Shown here one piece after another: positions 1-6,746 of a DNA stretch of 7,383 nucleotides. The notes below the pieces were generated by a model. The model had not been told where the DNA came from. It worked only from the letters and a program-made list of their open reading frames with translations, and searched no databases. The stretch spans positions 1 through 7,383 of the forward strand of contig CAYNNP010000285.1 in NCBI GenBank assembly GCA_964398215.1, in the 5' to 3' direction. Every line of letters begins with the position of its first letter. Position 1 is the stretch's first letter. The stretch is from CAYNNP01 sp964398215 (GTDB taxonomy: Bacteria; Planctomycetota; Planctomycetia; Pirellulales; Pirellulaceae). The translations under genes were made by a program, and so were the position numbers.

Positions 1-112
1 TAGAGATGGGAAACAGCTGATTTACAAAGGAATGATCAAAGAGATCATTCCTAAAAACGCACCGGAAACGACTGCCTTGTTCCCTACCGACGGGCAGAAG
101 CTCCGGTCCTAG
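1..112 (+). CDS. C-terminal end of an unidentified protein (5' end outside window)
   Basis: The frame starting at base 2 is open for 36 codons and ends at a TAG at 110-112. The other two forward frames are closed within the first 20 bases, so this is the only frame that can continue a gene from the left. The visible tail is mixed polar and hydrophobic, includes the stretch KGMIKEIIPKNAPE, and ends in GQKLRS. It shows no membrane segment, low complexity or motif I can name, so no function is proposed. It lies 103 bases before gltX on the same strand. No Rho-independent terminator with a T-run follows it, so read-through into gltX is possible. Confidence 0.5.
   Translation, partial: RDGKQLIYKGMIKEIIPKNAPETTALFPTDGQKLRS
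28..52. repeat. Perfect 10-bp inverted repeat, 5-base loop
   Basis: Bases 28-37 (AGGAATGATC) and 43-52 (GATCATTCCT) are exact reverse complements around the loop AAAGA. The repeat lies inside the reading frame of the upstream gene tail and is followed by an A-rich stretch, not a T-run, so it does not look like a standard terminator on the + strand. It may be chance or an mRNA hairpin. Confidence 0.5.
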
Positions 113-215
113 CCGACCTTGTTTCAAAGCCCCATTCAACGTTAGGCATCGCTCAGATAACCTTTTAGGATCAAAACACGACCACGACAAATCTCTTTTC
201 CGATACGAAGACGAA

Positions 216-1769
216 ATGATACGCACACGTTTTGCTCCCAGCCCAACTGGCTACTTGCACATTGGTGGCGTTCGAACTGCGCTGTTCAATTGGCTGCTTG
301 CGAAGCAGTCCGATGGTGGAGCGTTCATTTTGCGGATTGATGATACGGATGATCAACGCAATGTGACCGAGGCCCTGCAACCGATTTTGGACGGATTCAA
401 ATGGTTGGGGATGGACTGGGACGAAGGACCTGAGGTTGGCGGACCGCATGGACCGTACTTTCAGTCCCAGCGGGGTGATCTGTATTCGGCCGCAGTAAAA
501 AAACTGCTGGATTCTGGTCATGCGTACCGTGACTATTCAACAACCGAAGAGTTTGGGGCGCAGCGTCAAGCAGCAGAAAAAGCCAAAGAGAACTTTTTGT
601 ACGATCGTGCTTGGATGGCCGAGGACGACGAAACGGCCGCGAAGTTCGAGGCGGAGGGGCGAACCGCAATCGTGCGTCTGAAGATGCCCCGAGAAGGTCA
701 ATGTGTGATCGAAGACCTTGTCCGCGGCACGGTCACAGTCGACTGGACAACCGAAAACGACCATGTGATCCAGCGAGCTAACGGCAGTTGTCTTTATCAT
801 CTGGCCAGCGTCGTGGACGATCATGAACTCAAGATCTCGCATGTCATTCGCAGCGAAGAACACTTGTCCAACACGCCGCGACAGATCTTTATTCTGGAAT
901 CCTTGGGCTACGAACGTCCAGCGTACGGGCACCTTCCGTTCGTCGCCGAACCCGCTGGCAACCGAAAACTTTCTAAACGAAAGCTCAAGGATTACATCAA
1001 GAACAAGGACTTTGCCAAACTGCTCGCGCGTGGCAATGAGATCGCGGAAAAGTGTGGGATTGAAACGCAAGCCGATACGTTCAATCCTGTCATCATCGAT
1101 TTTTACCGCGAGATTGGTTTCTTGCCCGATGCGATTTTGAATTATCTGGTGTTGTTGGGTTGGGCGTTGGATGGCGAACGCGAGAAGTTCACCGTTCCAG
1201 AAATGATCGATCTGTTCACGATGGATCGAGTCCGTTCTGCGCCCGCATCGTTTGATCCACAAAAACTAACGGCCTTTCAAAGCGATGCGTTTGTCGCCGT
1301 GCCGTTGGAGCAACGCATCGAATTGGTAACGCCATTTGCAGTTGCCGCTGGATTTATCAATGACGACAACGATCACAAAACGCTTGCATCGATCGTCCAA
1401 GCTGCTGGTGACCGCTTGAAAATGGCCGGTGACATCGTCGACTATGGATACTTCTTCAGCGACGAATTTACTTACGACGAAAAAGCCTTCAACAAACGCA
1501 TGATCAAACCAGAAAACGCATGCGATTTGCTTGGCCAACTCAGCGAGCACCTTTCCACTCAAGACGACTTCGCGGCCGCAGAACTTGAAGCCAGCGTGAA
1601 AGGCTGGTGCGAACAGCAAGACATAGGACTAGGCAAGGTCATCCATTCCTTGCGTGTTTCAACAACCGGCCAAGCAGCTGGGTTTGGAATGTTCGAGACG
1701 CTGGAGGTTTTGGGCAAAGAAAAAACGTTGAAACGCATTGCTGCGGGTATCGAGCGGGCAACAACGTAG
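216..1769 (+). CDS. gltX: Glutamyl-tRNA synthetase (GluRS, class I)
   Basis: This enzyme attaches glutamate to tRNA(Glu) in the cytoplasm using ATP. The 517-residue length is slightly above the usual 460-500. The N-terminus carries RFAPSPTGYLHIGG, with the HIGH-type signature at residues 15-18. The catalytic domain shows RIDDTD (40-45), RSEEHLSNTPRQ (212-223) and the KMSKS-type signature KLSKR (251-255). The C-terminal anticodon-binding part ends in the expected pattern LRVSTTGQAAGFGMFETLEVLG (479-500). Two things are odd. About 33 extra residues separate KLSKR from the conserved GFLPDAILNYL block (301-311), and the cysteines of the zinc site found in some bacterial GluRSs are absent (AYRDYST at 103-109). 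The ATG at 216 is chosen because it places the signature region at the normal N-terminal position. No clear Shine-Dalgarno precedes it. Whether the enzyme is discriminating or also charges tRNA(Gln) cannot be told from the sequence alone. Confidence 0.97.
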   Translation: MIRTRFAPSPTGYLHIGGVRTALFNWLLAKQSDGGAFILRIDDTDDQRNVTEALQPILDGFKWLGMDWDEGPEVGGPHGPYFQSQRGDLYSAAVKKLLDSGHAYRDYSTTEEFGAQRQAAEKAKENFLYDRAWMAEDDETAAKFEAEGRTAIVRLKMPREGQCVIEDLVRGTVTVDWTTENDHVIQRANGSCLYHLASVVDDHELKISHVIRSEEHLSNTPRQIFILESLGYERPAYGHLPFVAEPAGNRKLSKRKLKDYIKNKDFAKLLARGNEIAEKCGIETQADTFNPVIIDFYREIGFLPDAILNYLVLLGWALDGEREKFTVPEMIDLFTMDRVRSAPASFDPQKLTAFQSDAFVAVPLEQRIELVTPFAVAAGFINDDNDHKTLASIVQAAGDRLKMAGDIVDYGYFFSDEFTYDEKAFNKRMIKPENACDLLGQLSEHLSTQDDFAAAELEASVKGWCEQQDIGLGKVIHSLRVSTTGQAAGFGMFETLEVLGKEKTLKRIAAGIERATT

Positions 1770-1789
1770 AATGTTCTCGGTTGCCATCT

Positions 1790-1820
1790 AGCACTGCAGG
1801 GGCGTATCGCCAGCGGTGCT
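1790..1820 (+). terminator. Hairpin after gltX, possible terminator without T-run
   Basis: Starting 20 bases after the gltX stop, AGCACTGC (1790-1797) pairs with GCGGTGCT (1813-1820) with one wobble pair. Inside that, GGCG (1801-1804) pairs with CGCC (1808-1811) around a 3-base loop, giving about 12 pairs in total. No run of T follows, so this is either a non-canonical terminator or an mRNA 3'-end stabilising hairpin. A second, weaker GGGCT...AGCCC pairing lies further along the same 181-base gap. Confidence 0.4.
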
Positions 1821-1937
1821 GAATTCTGAATCTTGAACGCGGCACCACGGGGCTTTCGGAAGCTGTTAAACTGTTCATCGAAAAGCAGCCCGCACTCCGC
1901 TGACGCCCGTGCATAAACACAACAAATCCTCTCACAT

Positions 1938-1941
1938 AGGA
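1938..1941 (+). promoter_or_regulatory. Ribosome binding site that decides the WD40 gene start
   Basis: AGGA lies 9 bases before the ATG at 1951. This supports 1951 over the in-frame GTG at 1909, which has no such site and would put 14 polar residues before the signal peptide. Confidence 0.5.
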
Positions 1942-1950
1942 CCGAATTCC

Positions 1951-3123
1951 ATGAAGCCGACATGGTCAATCGTTTCGTGTCTTGTTCTTTTGTTCACATC
2001 CGTTGCTCACAGTGAAGACGATCCCGCCGCGCAGATGCAGCAGTCCACTTGGGTGACTTCAATCGCTAGGATTGGCGAAACCGATCAATTCGCCGCCGGT
2101 GTTGCTCAAGGATTGTTACTGCGAGAATCGTCGGTCAATCTGTTCAGCGCGAACGATCCATCGACATTTACAAAAATCTATTCCCATCCCGCTGCGGTTT
2201 GGGCCGTCGTTGCGAGCGCTGATGGGAAAACGATTGCCAGCGTTGACTACCGTGGCAACTTGGTGGTGTTTGACATCGCCAGCAAGAAAGCGACAACTCA
2301 TGAAAAGGCTTTTGAGCGTTGGTGCCAAACCTTGATCATGTCTGCCGATCAGAAACATTTGATCGCAGGAAACGAGGCAGGCAAGGTTTTTGCTTGGGAT
2401 CTGAAGGCGGGCAAGGTAGCCAAATCACTTGAGTTGGGACAAAGTGCCGTAACGGGCTTGGCACGGTCACCCGATGGAAAGAGTATCGCCGCAAGCAATG
2501 GAGGCGGTCATATTCATTTGTTGAAATGGCCTGAACTAACCGATGGTGGAAAAATCGAAGTTAGCAAAGAAACGCTGTGGTGCGTTGCCTACATGGGCGC
2601 TGATAAATTGATCGCCGGTTGCTCGGATCGAATGTTGTACCAGTGTGAAGCCAAGCCGGGCGCTAAAGCCGAAAGTATCGCCAAAGGCACCGACTGGATT
2701 ACGCAAATTGCTATCTCGGAAAATGGACACGTTGCCGCCGCCGAAGTTGGCGGACGCGTGCATTTCCCATCAGTGGGCGGTATCGATTCGATGGACGCAA
2801 AAAGTGGAATCTGGTCGCTGTGCTGGAATGGTAACGATGTACTGTTCGCAGGAACACGCAAAGATGGAATCGTTTCGGCGGGACGTTCATGGAAATGGAG
2901 TGAAGCAAAGAAGCCAGAGCCGGATCCTGAACCAGAGCCAGAAGTGGTTGCCGAAGACAAAAAGGAAATGACTGCGGAAACCACCAAAGAACCAGCAGCA
3001 GAGCCAGAGAAGAAGAAAAAGGAAGCGGAACCCAAACCTGAAGCTGCCAAGGCTAAAAAAGAGGCAAAGCCCAAGGCCGCAAAAGATGCTCCGGATGACA
3101 AACCGGCTGCAAAGAAAGAATGA
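1951..3123 (+). CDS. Secreted WD40-repeat beta-propeller protein with charged Lys/Glu/Pro/Ala tail
   Basis: The 390-residue product starts with a signal peptide: a hydrophobic core SIVSCLVLLFTSV at about 6-18, then AHS-ED, suggesting cleavage near residue 21. The protein should therefore leave the cytoplasm. WD40-like blades can be followed by the SPDGK..IA / G.V..WD pattern at about 33-66, 79-109, 120-150 (ends GKVFAWDL), 163-193, 206-232, 247-272 and 285-315. That makes about seven, enough for a closed propeller. No catalytic domain is visible, so the likely role is protein-protein binding, with an unknown partner. From residue 318 to the end the protein is a low-complexity tail, first Pro/Glu-rich (PEPDPEPEPE) and then Lys/Glu/Ala/Pro-rich. 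It is the first gene of a tight cluster, and its TGA overlaps the next ATG by 4 bases (ATGA at 3120-3123). Confidence 0.85.
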   Translation: MKPTWSIVSCLVLLFTSVAHSEDDPAAQMQQSTWVTSIARIGETDQFAAGVAQGLLLRESSVNLFSANDPSTFTKIYSHPAAVWAVVASADGKTIASVDYRGNLVVFDIASKKATTHEKAFERWCQTLIMSADQKHLIAGNEAGKVFAWDLKAGKVAKSLELGQSAVTGLARSPDGKSIAASNGGGHIHLLKWPELTDGGKIEVSKETLWCVAYMGADKLIAGCSDRMLYQCEAKPGAKAESIAKGTDWITQIAISENGHVAAAEVGGRVHFPSVGGIDSMDAKSGIWSLCWNGNDVLFAGTRKDGIVSAGRSWKWSEAKKPEPDPEPEPEVVAEDKKEMTAETTKEPAAEPEKKKKEAEPKPEAAKAKKEAKPKAAKDAPDDKPAAKKE

Positions 3124-4043
3124 GCGGACCTGAGAATTTGCCAGCAGGATCCCAGTCCAACACTCCCCAGAAACTTGAATACGTTGTTCGCTTCGGCGCA
3201 ATGCGTTCTCTGGGCGTCATGACTGCCAAACAACCGTTTCGCTACGCGGATGAAGTGGTCGCAAAGACAACACGTGGAACCGAAATCGGAACGGTTTTGT
3301 GCGAGGCAACTCCGGCTGCCTTGGACGCCATGAAAGAGCCAACGGAAGGAAGCATCCTGCGATTAGTGGCCGACAACGATCGCAGCCAAGCCGACCATTT
3401 GGACGGTTTGGTCCGTGATGATCTTGCCGTCTGCCAGCGCTGCGTTGACGGCTTGCGGCTGGACATGGAACTGGTTGATGTTGAACGAGTTTTGGGCGGC
3501 GAACGTGTTATCGTTTATTTCTTGGCCGAGCAACGTGTGGACTTTCGGCAATTGGTTCGCGACCTGGCCAGAGAGTTTCAGACCCGAATTGAAATGCGAC
3601 AGATCGGTGTTCGCGATGAAGCGAAACTGCTGGCGGACTACGGTGATTGTGGTCAACCGATTTGCTGTGCGACATTTCTGAGCAAAATGCCTCCCGTGTC
3701 AATGAAGATGGCCAAGATCCAGCGCGCGACGCTTGATCCCACAAAAATATCTGGCCGTTGTGGTCGCTTAAAGTGCTGTTTGCGCTACGAATTTGAAACT
3801 TACGAACAGCTATCTAGCGAGTTGCCGCCAATTGGGAGTACGATTCTAACCAGGGACGGATCGGCACGGGTTCTGAATCGCGATATCCTTTCACAGCAAC
3901 TGATGATTGAGACGAGTGACAAACGTCGTGTATTGTTACCAGTTGCAGATGTGATTCAGGTTCAGCATCGCGGCAATGATGCAGACCGAGAACGATCCCC
4001 GAAAAAACCACGCAAAAGACAAACGAGACCAAGAGACAAATGA
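3120..4043 (+). CDS. PSP1 / RicT (YaaT)-like cysteine-rich protein
   Basis: The 307-residue product matches the PSP1 family, whose best-known member is Bacillus subtilis RicT (YaaT). That protein works with RicA and RicF in an iron-sulfur-containing complex that steers RNase Y-dependent mRNA processing. Recognisable blocks are VDFRQLVRDLAREFQTRIEMRQIGVRDEAK (about 140-169), then two matched cysteine motifs: C177-x4-C182-C183 (GDCGQPICC) and C214-x4-C219-C220 (GRCGRLKCC), separated by the family stretch PVSMKMAK and by LDPTKISG. A further CxxC pair sits at C105/C108. The last 25 residues are strongly basic and probably disordered. The gene starts inside the stop of the WD40 gene and its own stop overlaps the next start, so translation is likely coupled on both sides. 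RNase Y partnership is inferred from family knowledge and is not shown here; no RicA or RicF gene is visible. Confidence 0.9.
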   Translation: MSGPENLPAGSQSNTPQKLEYVVRFGAMRSLGVMTAKQPFRYADEVVAKTTRGTEIGTVLCEATPAALDAMKEPTEGSILRLVADNDRSQADHLDGLVRDDLAVCQRCVDGLRLDMELVDVERVLGGERVIVYFLAEQRVDFRQLVRDLAREFQTRIEMRQIGVRDEAKLLADYGDCGQPICCATFLSKMPPVSMKMAKIQRATLDPTKISGRCGRLKCCLRYEFETYEQLSSELPPIGSTILTRDGSARVLNRDILSQQLMIETSDKRRVLLPVADVIQVQHRGNDADRERSPKKPRKRQTRPRDK

Positions 4044-4471
4044 TGTCGCCGTTGCAAGCAATGCGAGATTTGTTGGACGAGGATTCGCGTTATAAATTTG
4101 AGGCGTACCAGTTTATCCGCGAGGCCTTACAGTACGCTCAAGAAAACATGGACCTCAAGGACGCTTTGGCAGTGTCCGATGCCGCATCGTACCCTCCAGG
4201 TTCTCCGCCCCCGCGCCACGTGACAGGCCAGCAGCTCTGTCACGCCTGTCGCTTGTACGCATTGGATCAGTACGGATACCTTTCGCAAATGGTGCTCGGT
4301 CGCTGGGGCATCGAGTCAACGAGCGACATGGGCGAGTTGGTGTACAATCTGATTCGTATCGAACAGATGAAGAAAAGTGACACAGACAAACGCGAGGACT
4401 TCAATGACGTTTATTCCTTCGAAGAAGCGTTCGAGCCCGAGTTTGAATTCTCGCCAAATGACAACCAATAG
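4040..4471 (+). CDS. Minf_1886 family conserved protein
   Basis: This small soluble protein of 143 residues has no known biochemical function. It fits the Minf_1886 family, found mainly in Planctomycetota and Verrucomicrobiota. The typical marks are LLDEDSRYKFEAYQFIREAL near the N-terminus (11-30), HVTGQQLC...RLYALDQYG (60-79), the WGI motif (89-91) followed by STSDMGELVYNLI (93-105), and the acidic end REDFNDVYSFEEAF (118-131). A CxxC pair, C67 and C70, lies in the centre. From memory this position is usually not Cys-Cys in the family, so it may be a lineage feature. The ATG at 4040 overlaps the stop of the PSP1 gene as ATGA, and a second ATG follows at once at 4043, so the exact first Met is ambiguous by one residue. 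No signal peptide or membrane segment is seen. Confidence 0.85.
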   Translation: MMSPLQAMRDLLDEDSRYKFEAYQFIREALQYAQENMDLKDALAVSDAASYPPGSPPPRHVTGQQLCHACRLYALDQYGYLSQMVLGRWGIESTSDMGELVYNLIRIEQMKKSDTDKREDFNDVYSFEEAFEPEFEFSPNDNQ

Positions 4472-4490
4472 CGAACTGCCAAGCACCAGA

Positions 4491-5354
4491 ATGATTCACT
4501 CGTTGTCTAGCAAAGCACGTAGGATCGCTACTCTGCTGACGATTGCGTTAACTGTTCTAACGATGTCATCGCCCTTGGGCATCGCGCAAGTCGCCGCACC
4601 TGAGGCGCCCGCGGAAACCAAAACGAAACCAACGCGTGACGATGGCAAAAAACCTGTCGAAGAAGCGCGTCGTGTTTACAAAGACCGCGTCGTTGCCAAA
4701 CCGATGTCACACTTGGGCGCTAGTTGGCTGATTCGCTCAAATCGCGACCAAGAAGAAAACGCATCGGATTCCTTTGTTCAGCTAAAGCTCAAAGATGGCA
4801 TGACCGTATGTGACTTGGGTTGCGGGAACGGCTACTGGACTATTCCAATGGCAAAGAAAGTTGGCGCGACTGGCAAAGTTCTAGCCGTCGATATTCAACA
4901 AGAAATGCTTCAGAAACTCGATGTCCGCGCTGCAAAGGAAAAGATCCAAAATATCCAGCCAGTGCTAGGCGACATTGATGACCCAAATCTGCCGATGAAC
5001 GAAGTGGATTTGTTACTGATGGTGGATGTGTATCACGAGTTTTCTCATCCCGAATCCATGCTGTGGAGCATTCGTCGGTCACTAACAGATACTGGCGTCG
5101 TTGCGCTACTGGAATATCGAGAAGAAGACCGGAAGGTGCCGATCAAACCGCTGCACAAAATGTCCAAGCAACAGATCATGAAAGAGTACAAGGCAAACGG
5201 ATTCAAGCTTGTTCGCGAATACAACGAATTGCCATGGCAGCACCTGATGTTCTTCGCGCGCGACGATAGTTCGCTCGCTGAAATCCAGCCTGAACCAGCC
5301 AGCAAAGTACTGGAACGACTCAAGAAAGCTGCCGAGACAAAGCCGGCGGAATGA
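4491..5354 (+). CDS. Exported or membrane-anchored class I SAM-dependent methyltransferase
   Basis: The product is 287 residues from the chosen ATG. The N-terminus reads as a signal sequence: basic SSKARR (6-11), a hydrophobic stretch of about 13-30, then IAQVAAPEAP, where cleavage could fall near residue 34. A Pro/Lys-rich linker follows. The Rossmann-type methyltransferase fold runs from about 72 to 256, with motif I VCDLGCGNG (106-114), the acidic ribose-binding residue D134 in AVDIQQ, and MVDVYHEFSHPESML (177-191). Next come LLEYREEDRKVPIKPLHKMS (206-225) and the closing LPWQHLMFF (247-255), which mark a distinct methyltransferase subfamily. The substrate is unknown. ATG at 4458 (298 aa) and 4377 (325 aa) are in frame but would run into the preceding gene and bury the signal in a polar leader; 4491 gives the cleanest signal peptide. 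No strong ribosome binding site is seen, consistent with coupling to the gene 19 bases upstream. Confidence 0.85.
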   Translation: MIHSLSSKARRIATLLTIALTVLTMSSPLGIAQVAAPEAPAETKTKPTRDDGKKPVEEARRVYKDRVVAKPMSHLGASWLIRSNRDQEENASDSFVQLKLKDGMTVCDLGCGNGYWTIPMAKKVGATGKVLAVDIQQEMLQKLDVRAAKEKIQNIQPVLGDIDDPNLPMNEVDLLLMVDVYHEFSHPESMLWSIRRSLTDTGVVALLEYREEDRKVPIKPLHKMSKQQIMKEYKANGFKLVREYNELPWQHLMFFARDDSSLAEIQPEPASKVLERLKKAAETKPAE

Positions 5355-5361
5355 ATCCGCC
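5345..5361. terminator. Small GC hairpin between convergent genes, possible terminator
   Basis: GGCGGA (5345-5350) pairs exactly with TCCGCC (5356-5361) around a 5-base loop that contains the methyltransferase stop codon. A weak T-containing stretch (AAATCTTGCTT) follows on the + strand. It sits in the only gap between two convergent genes and could serve both, but the stem is just 6 bp. Confidence 0.3.
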
Positions 5362-5409
5362 AAATCTTGCTTCAGCCCGTGTCGATTCTACGACGACCGA
5401 GGCTACTTT

Positions 5410-6384
5410 CTACGACCGCAATGGAAAACCAGGCGCTCCATGATTGCCGTGACCGGAATTCGGTACAGGTGTTTTGATCAACTCCGCAGCTGCTTCCCGA
5501 AACGCTGGTTCGTCCAATAGCTTTAGCACAGCTGGACTTTTCAGCAGCAGTGGCACCAAATCTTTCGGGCTGGACGACTCCAACTGTTGCTTGAGTTCAG
5601 GATCATTCATCAATTCGTCAATCGCGGATCGAATGTTTTGATTCTCTTTCAAAGAATCGATCTTGGGATGATTCATCAATGACTGAACTTGTCCCGGTTG
5701 GCTTAGCAATTCAACAGACGCTTTGATTCGCTGGAATTGATTGAGCTGCGGAAACTTCGTGAAAGGATTGTATTCTTTCACGTACGGCCCAAGCTTACTG
5801 GCTTCGGTTTTGATCTTCGCTGCGTCAACGAACTTGACCAGCTTGACATCCTCGTTGCCAGCAGCCGCTTCTTTAACAAGCGGATGGATAACCAACACAC
5901 CGCCAAGCAGCACTAGAACGACAACAAGACTTTCACCGCCACCAACCAAGAACCCAAGCCAACGGTTCATTCTGGAAAGCCTTGGTCGCTTGTCAACAAT
6001 CCGTCTAGCAATCCTTCCTAAAATCAGTGTCGAAAGCAAAGCGATCACAATGCCAATGCTGGTGATTGCCACGGCCCGATTCAGCAGCCCGCTGGTTTCA
6101 AACCAACCAGCGAAGTGATGTTCTTGCGATATGCCAAGCGATGGCGCAAAGTAAGCAGCTATTCCGAGACCGGCAATTGAAGCCGCTATTCGAGACAGCC
6201 CCAAACCGAACCCAACAAAAGCACCCAACATGACGGCGACGGTTGCTCCGACTCCAACATAGTCGGCTTGTTGATAGAAGTAGTAACCGACTGCGGCGAA
6301 ACTAGCCAGCGTAATCAATGCTGGCACCATGCCCATTCGTGGGGAGGCAGGAGCATCGTCCAAATCTTCTTCGTATTGAGTCAT
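5410..6384 (-). CDS. CvpA-like membrane protein with extended C-terminal helical domain
   Basis: The 324-residue product has a short acidic cytoplasmic-type N-terminus (EEDLDD) and hydrophobic segments at about 19-38, 44-63, 64-80, 106-126 and 146-168. The last two, with RPRLSRMNRWLGFLVGGGESL between and leading into them, resemble the CvpA (colicin V production) family: four or so helices with a basic, Gly-rich turn. CvpA proteins are needed for colicin V export in Escherichia coli and for envelope robustness elsewhere; the molecular activity is unclear. CvpA proteins are usually about 160-200 residues. Here about 155 extra residues follow the last helix and hold several copies of an L-x-x-P-x(3-5)-L pattern (LLSQPGQVQSL, LMNHPKIDSL, LMNDPELKQQL, LLKSPAVLKLL), similar in style to STI1/DP-type helical repeats. 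The ATG at 6384 lacks a clear ribosome binding site. The gene converges on the methyltransferase. Confidence 0.7.
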   Translation of the reverse strand: MTQYEEDLDDAPASPRMGMVPALITLASFAAVGYYFYQQADYVGVGATVAVMLGAFVGFGLGLSRIAASIAGLGIAAYFAPSLGISQEHHFAGWFETSGLLNRAVAITSIGIVIALLSTLILGRIARRIVDKRPRLSRMNRWLGFLVGGGESLVVVLVLLGGVLVIHPLVKEAAAGNEDVKLVKFVDAAKIKTEASKLGPYVKEYNPFTKFPQLNQFQRIKASVELLSQPGQVQSLMNHPKIDSLKENQNIRSAIDELMNDPELKQQLESSSPKDLVPLLLKSPAVLKLLDEPAFREAAAELIKTPVPNSGHGNHGAPGFPLRS

Positions 6385-6410
6385 CGTTGTTGCTAAAGAG
6401 TGCGGGATTA

Positions 6411-6440
6411 AGAACAGTCCTTTGTAGAAACTTATGTCAA
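6411..6440 (-). promoter_or_regulatory. Possible sigma70-type promoter for the CvpA-like gene
   Basis: On the - strand TTGACA (6440-6435) is a perfect -35 box, 50 bases before the start codon of the CvpA-like gene. After an 18-base spacer the best -10 is TGTTCT (6416-6411), which matches TATAAT at only three positions. Position and orientation fit, but the -10 is poor. Confidence 0.3.
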
Positions 6441-6670
6441 ATTTCCAATCGCCGCGACAACTTATGCGTCGGAAAGTGAATCTCCGTTAAAAATGCCGCC
6501 GATTGATCGACTACCGATCTAAAATTGCAGCTTTTGTCGCATAAACGGTATCCAGGCAATGAACAAACCCCCATTCGTTCCGCAGGATCCATGATTTTGT
6601 TGTTCGGTTTATTCGGATCCAACTGCGTGTTCCATGGCAAATATCCCAACAATTTGCAGGAAAGACTTGT

Positions 6671-6746
6671 CACCTAGCGCATCGTTCCTTTAGGTGCCCC
6701 AATAGCACACATGCGCAGCCAACTGAAAGCGGATGGCTTTAGGTGC
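6671..6746. repeat. Short direct and inverted repeats
   Basis: CTTTAGGTGC occurs at 6688-6697 and again at 6737-6746, 49 bases apart start to start. The first copy also forms an inverted repeat with CACCTA at 6671-6676. Such spacing could mark binding sites for a regulator, but it may equally be chance in a non-coding stretch. Confidence 0.35.

Noticed and set aside
61..107. Nested inverted repeats (ACCGGA/TCCGGT and CTGCC/GGCAG) as a second attC or terminator
   Set aside because: The inner and outer stems are short (5-6 bp) with large unpaired gaps on both arms, no one-sided bulge pattern, no T-run, and they lie in the coding tail.
537..1262. 241-codon open frame on the - strand inside gltX
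   Set aside because: It lies fully antisense to a clear GluRS, and its protein shows no family marks.
1909..1950. GTG start at 1909 for the WD40 gene
   Set aside because: It would add 14 polar residues before a clean signal peptide, and only the ATG at 1951 has an AGGA ribosome binding site at good spacing.
2902..3120. WD40 tail as a histone H1-like DNA-binding domain
   Set aside because: It is Lys/Ala/Pro-rich but contains nearly as many acidic residues, and the protein carries a signal peptide, so chromosomal DNA binding is unlikely.
2589..3233. 214-codon open frame on the - strand under the WD40 tail
   Set aside because: Its Ser/Gly/Phe-rich low complexity is just the complement of the Lys/Glu/Pro/Ala codons in the real gene.
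4377..4490. Earlier starts (4377, 4458) for the methyltransferase
   Set aside because: They overlap the Minf_1886 gene by 95 and 14 bases and place a long polar leader before the signal sequence. The 4458 start is still possible.
6437..6673. 78-codon frame on the - strand in the gap before the CvpA-like gene
   Set aside because: GTG start, no ribosome binding site, atypical composition and no recognisable motif; not enough to call a gene, though a lineage-specific small gene cannot be excluded.
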